A stretch of 64,000 nucleotides of DNA, from contig CAYMFF010000005.1 of NCBI GenBank assembly GCA_964389575.1, positions 5,631-69,630 of the forward strand, in the 5' to 3' direction. The DNA is from JAGNRR01 sp964389575. GTDB lineage: Bacteria > Bacteroidota > Bacteroidia > Chitinophagales > Chitinophagaceae. Position numbers and translations under genes: made by a program. Each line of letters starts with the position of its first letter. The first letter of the stretch is position 1. The notes under the pieces are model-generated. The model had not been told where the DNA came from. It made no database searches and saw only the letters and a list, made by a program, of their open reading frames with translations. Below are positions 60,705 through 64,000 of this stretch, piece by piece.

Positions 60705-62747
60705 TTAATTCATTACCGGCAAGAAAGAATATTTTTTACCATATTCCATCATTTGAGCAAAGAAAGAAGTTGGGTATTCTACTGTAACATCTTTTACTTC
60801 ATCCTCGTCACCCAAAGAAGGCACTAATCGAGGCTGGATAAAACCACTGTAAGGCTTAGAGTCTAATTTGGCATATCGGTCCAACACTTCTTTGTGTAAT
60901 GTTGGGTCCACTTTCACGCCATAGTCTTCCACCAAGGCTTTACCGGCGGCATAATCACCTTCTGATTTTATGCGCTGTATTTCACGCAGCAATTGACCAA
61001 ATAAATCATGTAACTTATCGTAGTCATTAATTTTGATATAGGTTTTGCCATCTTCTTTGTACCACTCTATTACGTTATCTGCTTTTCCTTTTTCATAAAC
61101 CCACGCTGCATTTAATTGTCTATTGCGCATGTGTGCTTCTTCAATTTGGTCGCCTAGTTTTAATCGAACTAATTGAGTCATCAAACCATTGCGGATGTAA
61201 GAATCATATTCGGCTTTTCCAACTTCCAAACTGGGCATTACGCCAATGTCTACTAATTTTTGATCGGTGATATAATACAAAGCCACCAAGTCGGCTCGTG
61301 CTTCCTCTAGGCAACTAGCATAGGTTTTTAATGTTTTATCGGGTGTTTCTATCCCTTCATTAATTTGTCCACTAGCATGACCAATGCACTCGTGCATATC
61401 CGTGTGCAGTTTGCTTCCAAGTGCGCCATGTTTTTTAGCACGGTCTACAATTTCTTTTCGGTTTTCAAATTCTTCTAAGAAACCACTTTTCTTTTTTACG
61501 TTATCATAAGCATCTACTATATTCCCCAAATTCACAGATTTACTACCGTGATTTTTTCGAATCCAGTCTGCATTGGGCAAGTTAATTCCTATCGGTGTGC
61601 TAGGTGCAGCATCGCCACTTTCTACTACGGCATTAATTACTTTAGCATTAATCCCTTTTACGTTTTTCTTTTTGTGTTCTTCAATGAGTGGTGAGTTGTC
61701 TTCAAACCATTGTGCGTTTTCTGAAATGGTGGCAATTCGTTTAGATGTTTCTACATCTTTTACATTGACAACACTTTCAAAACTTCCTTTGATACCAATC
61801 GCATCGAGATATACTTCAATAAATCCATTTATAAAATCTATCGAACTCTCGGTATCTTCTACCCAAGCAATACTGTAATCATCAAAGTCTTTGAGGTCAC
61901 CGCTTTTGTAATACTTTACTAATAGATCGATGTGTTTTTTCTGTTTTTCATTTTCGGCAACCGTGCTGGCCTTTTCTAGCCAATAAGTAATCTTATCAAT
62001 TGCTTCACCATACATACCGCCACTTTTCCAAACTTTTTCAATAACCTGACCATTTTCATCTTTCATCACTTTGGTGTTTAGGCCCCAACTCGGCTGATTT
62101 CCTGTGCTAGGGAATTTTTTGTAATAAGCTTCAACTTCAGCTTGGGTAACGCCTTCATAAAAATTATTATGACTCTCTGCAACATTATCCGCATTCGCAT
62201 CTTGGTTCACACACTTGGGTTCAAAGTTTATATCAAACATGATAGTTTCCATCCGCGCCAGAAAATTATCAACGGTTTCGCCTTCCGCTAGCGGAAAACC
62301 TTCCTGATCACTTTTTTTAGCAATGTCTACAAAATATTCATAGGTACATTCAGGTATAAACTTTTCATTACCATAGTGATGAAAATAGCCGTTGCTAAAC
62401 CAAAAGCGTCCGCAGTATTCTTCAAACTTTTTCCATTCCTCAGAGGATTTATTACCGCTAAACGAACCATATACATTTTCAATGGTTTTACGAACCGTTA
62501 AACCATACTTACTTTTTTGGTCATAGATTATATCACGACCACTTAGCGCCGCTTCATATAAATAATATAACAATTCGTGCTGTTGGTCACTAAGTTCATC
62601 CCAGCCAGGAATATTATAGCGCAATACTTTTATGTCAGCAAATTCTTCAGCTTCTACATCAAAACCGCCCATGGAGCCACTTTTGTTTGAAGAATTACAA
62701 CTAAAAATTAAAAAAGGAATCGAAAGGAGTAAGAGAAAACGTTTCAT
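60705..62747 (-). CDS. Dipeptidyl-peptidase III-like lipoprotein (M49 family)
   Basis: 680 residues from the ATG at 62747 (MKRFLLLLSIPFLIFSC, lipobox IFSC). The zinc site of M49 is present: HECIGHASGQ (HExxGH) with the third ligand in EEARADLVALYYI. DPP III removes dipeptides from peptide N-termini; as a lipoprotein it acts outside the cytoplasm. The length fits bacterial DPP III. The following lipoprotein gene lies 17 bases downstream. Confidence 0.93.
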   Translation of the reverse strand: MKRFLLLLSIPFLIFSCNSSNKSGSMGGFDVEAEEFADIKVLRYNIPGWDELSDQQHELLYYLYEAALSGRDIIYDQKSKYGLTVRKTIENVYGSFSGNKSSEEWKKFEEYCGRFWFSNGYFHHYGNEKFIPECTYEYFVDIAKKSDQEGFPLAEGETVDNFLARMETIMFDINFEPKCVNQDANADNVAESHNNFYEGVTQAEVEAYYKKFPSTGNQPSWGLNTKVMKDENGQVIEKVWKSGGMYGEAIDKITYWLEKASTVAENEKQKKHIDLLVKYYKSGDLKDFDDYSIAWVEDTESSIDFINGFIEVYLDAIGIKGSFESVVNVKDVETSKRIATISENAQWFEDNSPLIEEHKKKNVKGINAKVINAVVESGDAAPSTPIGINLPNADWIRKNHGSKSVNLGNIVDAYDNVKKKSGFLEEFENRKEIVDRAKKHGALGSKLHTDMHECIGHASGQINEGIETPDKTLKTYASCLEEARADLVALYYITDQKLVDIGVMPSLEVGKAEYDSYIRNGLMTQLVRLKLGDQIEEAHMRNRQLNAAWVYEKGKADNVIEWYKEDGKTYIKINDYDKLHDLFGQLLREIQRIKSEGDYAAGKALVEDYGVKVDPTLHKEVLDRYAKLDSKPYSGFIQPRLVPSLGDEDEVKDVTVEYPTSFFAQMMEYGKKYSFLPVMN

Positions 62748-62870
62748 AATAACTGTCAAAATTTAGTCCGTAAAGGTAGTGAAATCTTTGGCAACCAAAA
62801 GAGACAATATTTCCTGCTCAAATTTGTGAAATAATTTCTGTAAACCTCCGTTACTTTCTAAACCTTAAAC

Positions 62871-62878
62871 TACTTTTG
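62871..62878 (+). promoter_or_regulatory. -7 promoter box of the DUF5606 gene
   Basis: TACTTTTG, seven bases before the ATG at 62886. Confidence 0.45.
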
Positions 62879-62885
62879 TTTCCTT

Positions 62886-63419
62886 ATGAATTTTAGCGAT
62901 TTAGTTTCTATTTCAGGTTTAAGCGGATTGTATCAGTTGATGGGTACGAAATCTGATGGCGCCATTGTAAAGAATTTTGATGATGACAAAACACTTTTTG
63001 TTTCAGCAAGAAAACATGAGGTCACACCCCTTAATAGTATTGAAGTTTATACGCAAACGGACAATGTGTCGTTGCGCGAAGTGTTTTTAAGCTTTAAAGA
63101 AAATGAAAGCAAGGTAGAAAAAGTAGCTGTTCATAAAGACGGCAATAAGGTGATTTTAGAAACCTTTGAGAAGCTGTTTCCAGATTATGATAAGAGCCGT
63201 GTTTATGCCAGCGACATGAAAAAAATGTTGAAGTGGTACGGTGTATTGAAAAAGCTAGATTTGTTGGAAACCTTAGATAAAAAGGAAGAAGATGGCGATG
63301 GTTCTAAAAAAGCATCGGCCAAAATAAACAACCAAAAACATGTATCTAAAAATGCGGGTCCCAAACAGTCTTCTTCAAAAAAAGCACCTACGCGTAGCAT
63401 GAACTCTAAGAATGGATAG
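62886..63419 (+). CDS. DUF5606 protein
   Basis: 177 residues. The conserved N-terminal domain (about 1-130; SDLVSISGLSGLYQLMGTKS, FVSARKHEVTPLNSIEVYT, ASDMKKMLKWYGVLKKL) is found across Bacteroidota as DUF5606, cytoplasmic, function unknown. The tail (about 135-177) is low-complexity Lys/Ser/Ala, possibly nucleic-acid binding. It lies 77 bases before gcvH on the same strand. Confidence 0.9.
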   Translation: MNFSDLVSISGLSGLYQLMGTKSDGAIVKNFDDDKTLFVSARKHEVTPLNSIEVYTQTDNVSLREVFLSFKENESKVEKVAVHKDGNKVILETFEKLFPDYDKSRVYASDMKKMLKWYGVLKKLDLLETLDKKEEDGDGSKKASAKINNQKHVSKNAGPKQSSSKKAPTRSMNSKNG

Positions 63420-63496
63420 GAAGTAACTGAAATCCTAATTCGTATTGGCTAATCGCGAATGCCTCATTATATTTACAACTCTAAAAATTTAGGACT

Positions 63497-63874
63497 ATGA
63501 ACATACCAGCAGATTTAAAATATACAAAAGAGCACGAATGGATTAAGATAGAAGGCGATATTGCCACTATCGGGATTACGGATTTTGCGCAGGGTGAGCT
63601 GGGTGATATTGTTTTTATTGATATTGATACTTTAGATCAAGATGTTGCAAAAGATGAAGTTTTTGGAACGATTGAAGCGGTAAAAACGGTGAGTGATTTA
63701 TTTATGCCAGTAAGTGGCACAGTCAGCGAATTCAATGAGAGCTTAGAAAACGAACCAGAAAAGGTGAATAGTGATGCCTACGGAGACGGTTGGCTAGTAA
63801 AGATAAAAATTAGTGACGAAAGCCAATTGGCAGATTTGCTGGATGCATCTGCTTATGAAGCTTTGATTGCATAG
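63497..63874 (+). CDS. gcvH: Glycine cleavage system H protein
   Basis: 125 residues, full length. Carries the lipoyl arm on Lys63 (GTIEAVKTVSDLFMP) that shuttles the aminomethyl group between the P, T and L proteins. Start MNIPADLKYTKEHEWIK is standard for Bacteroidota. gcvP and gcvT are not nearby. It is followed by a VanZ-like gene, an order I have seen in this phylum. Confidence 0.97.
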   Translation: MNIPADLKYTKEHEWIKIEGDIATIGITDFAQGELGDIVFIDIDTLDQDVAKDEVFGTIEAVKTVSDLFMPVSGTVSEFNESLENEPEKVNSDAYGDGWLVKIKISDESQLADLLDASAYEALIA

Positions 63875-63903
63875 TTCGAATTTTTTTCGAACGAGAGACG
63901 AGT

Positions 63904-64000
63904 ATGAAGAAATTACTCAATAGAAAAAAACTAATGATGGTCCTGGCAATAGCTTGGACCATTCTTATTTTTATTGGGTGCTCTCTTCCAGGAAAAGATC
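63904..64000 (+). CDS. VanZ-like membrane protein, partial
   Basis: The first 32 residues, cut by the window edge. MKKLLNRKKLMMVLAIAWTI followed by LIFIGCSLPGKD resembles the N-terminal helix of VanZ-family proteins, which end this helix with a small-polar-Pro-Gly segment. The remaining helices lie beyond the edge. It starts 29 bases after gcvH and is probably in the same operon. Confidence 0.6.
   Translation, partial: MKKLLNRKKLMMVLAIAWTILIFIGCSLPGKD

Noticed and set aside
1..64000. CRISPR arrays, rRNA, insertion sequences, prophage, toxin-antitoxin pairs
   Set aside because: No direct-repeat arrays with spacers, transposase, integrase or phage genes, and no tRNA or rRNA sequence were found by reading.

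Overview
The window is a chromosomal stretch of a Bacteroidota (Bacteroidetes) bacterium, most likely an aerobic, AT-rich flavobacterium-like lineage. Evidence: a complete Alternative Complex III plus aa3-type cytochrome oxidase operon, type IX secretion (T9SS) C-terminal sorting domains, families largely confined to the phylum (Omp28, DUF5606, DUF6265 and DUF6029-like proteins), many Bacteroidota-style -7 promoter boxes (TAnnTTTG), and no Shine-Dalgarno sequences ahead of most genes. I saw no rRNA, tRNA, CRISPR array, prophage or insertion sequence.

Layout. 1-2203 (minus): the start of an NAD-dependent epimerase directly behind pheS, then a lipoprotein. 2257-16739 (minus): one long respiratory operon, actABCDEF-ctaCD-ctaB-two subunit III genes-subunit IV, with a recognisable promoter upstream of actA and a strong terminator after the last gene. 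It takes electrons from menaquinol through ActA-F to the oxidase; ctaB makes heme O for it. 16955-25985: WG-repeat protein, Na/Ca exchanger and thiol peroxidase (divergent), metallophosphoesterase, pirin, a membrane-anchored MutS-like ATPase, a LysR regulator and a divergent small protein. 26154-30914: a type I-like export operon (small secreted protein, ABC transporter with degenerate ATPase motifs, HlyD adaptor, TolC). 30989-44991: housekeeping genes (recQ, sdaA, TrmH-type methyltransferase, dksA-like, nadD, RluA, M28 peptidase, PpiD-like foldase) mixed with lipoproteins and an outer-membrane protein. 45454-48981: a DUF6029-like outer-membrane protein and two tandem Omp28 lipoproteins. 49075-64000: methylmalonyl-CoA epimerase, cysteine desulfurase, LVIVD-repeat lipoprotein, prfA, a T9SS beta-helix protein, acyl-ACP desaturase, CotH protein, M49 peptidase, DUF5606 protein, gcvH and the start of a VanZ-like gene.

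Most notable. (1) The 311-base gap at 38867-39178 contains a textbook sigma-54 promoter, an upstream dyad at enhancer distance, and about 80 nt downstream a strong intrinsic terminator with no room for a protein: a candidate sigma-54-controlled small RNA. (2) A 53-bp direct repeat carrying the promoter and first 12 codons of sdaA flanks a lone lipoprotein gene, which looks like a small insertion that rebuilt its target. (3) The second Omp28 gene has its signal peptide one frame away from its body at a run of seven T. (4) At least a dozen start codons lie only 4-10 nt after a -7 promoter box, implying widespread leaderless transcription. (5) The ABC exporter has lost several catalytic motifs.
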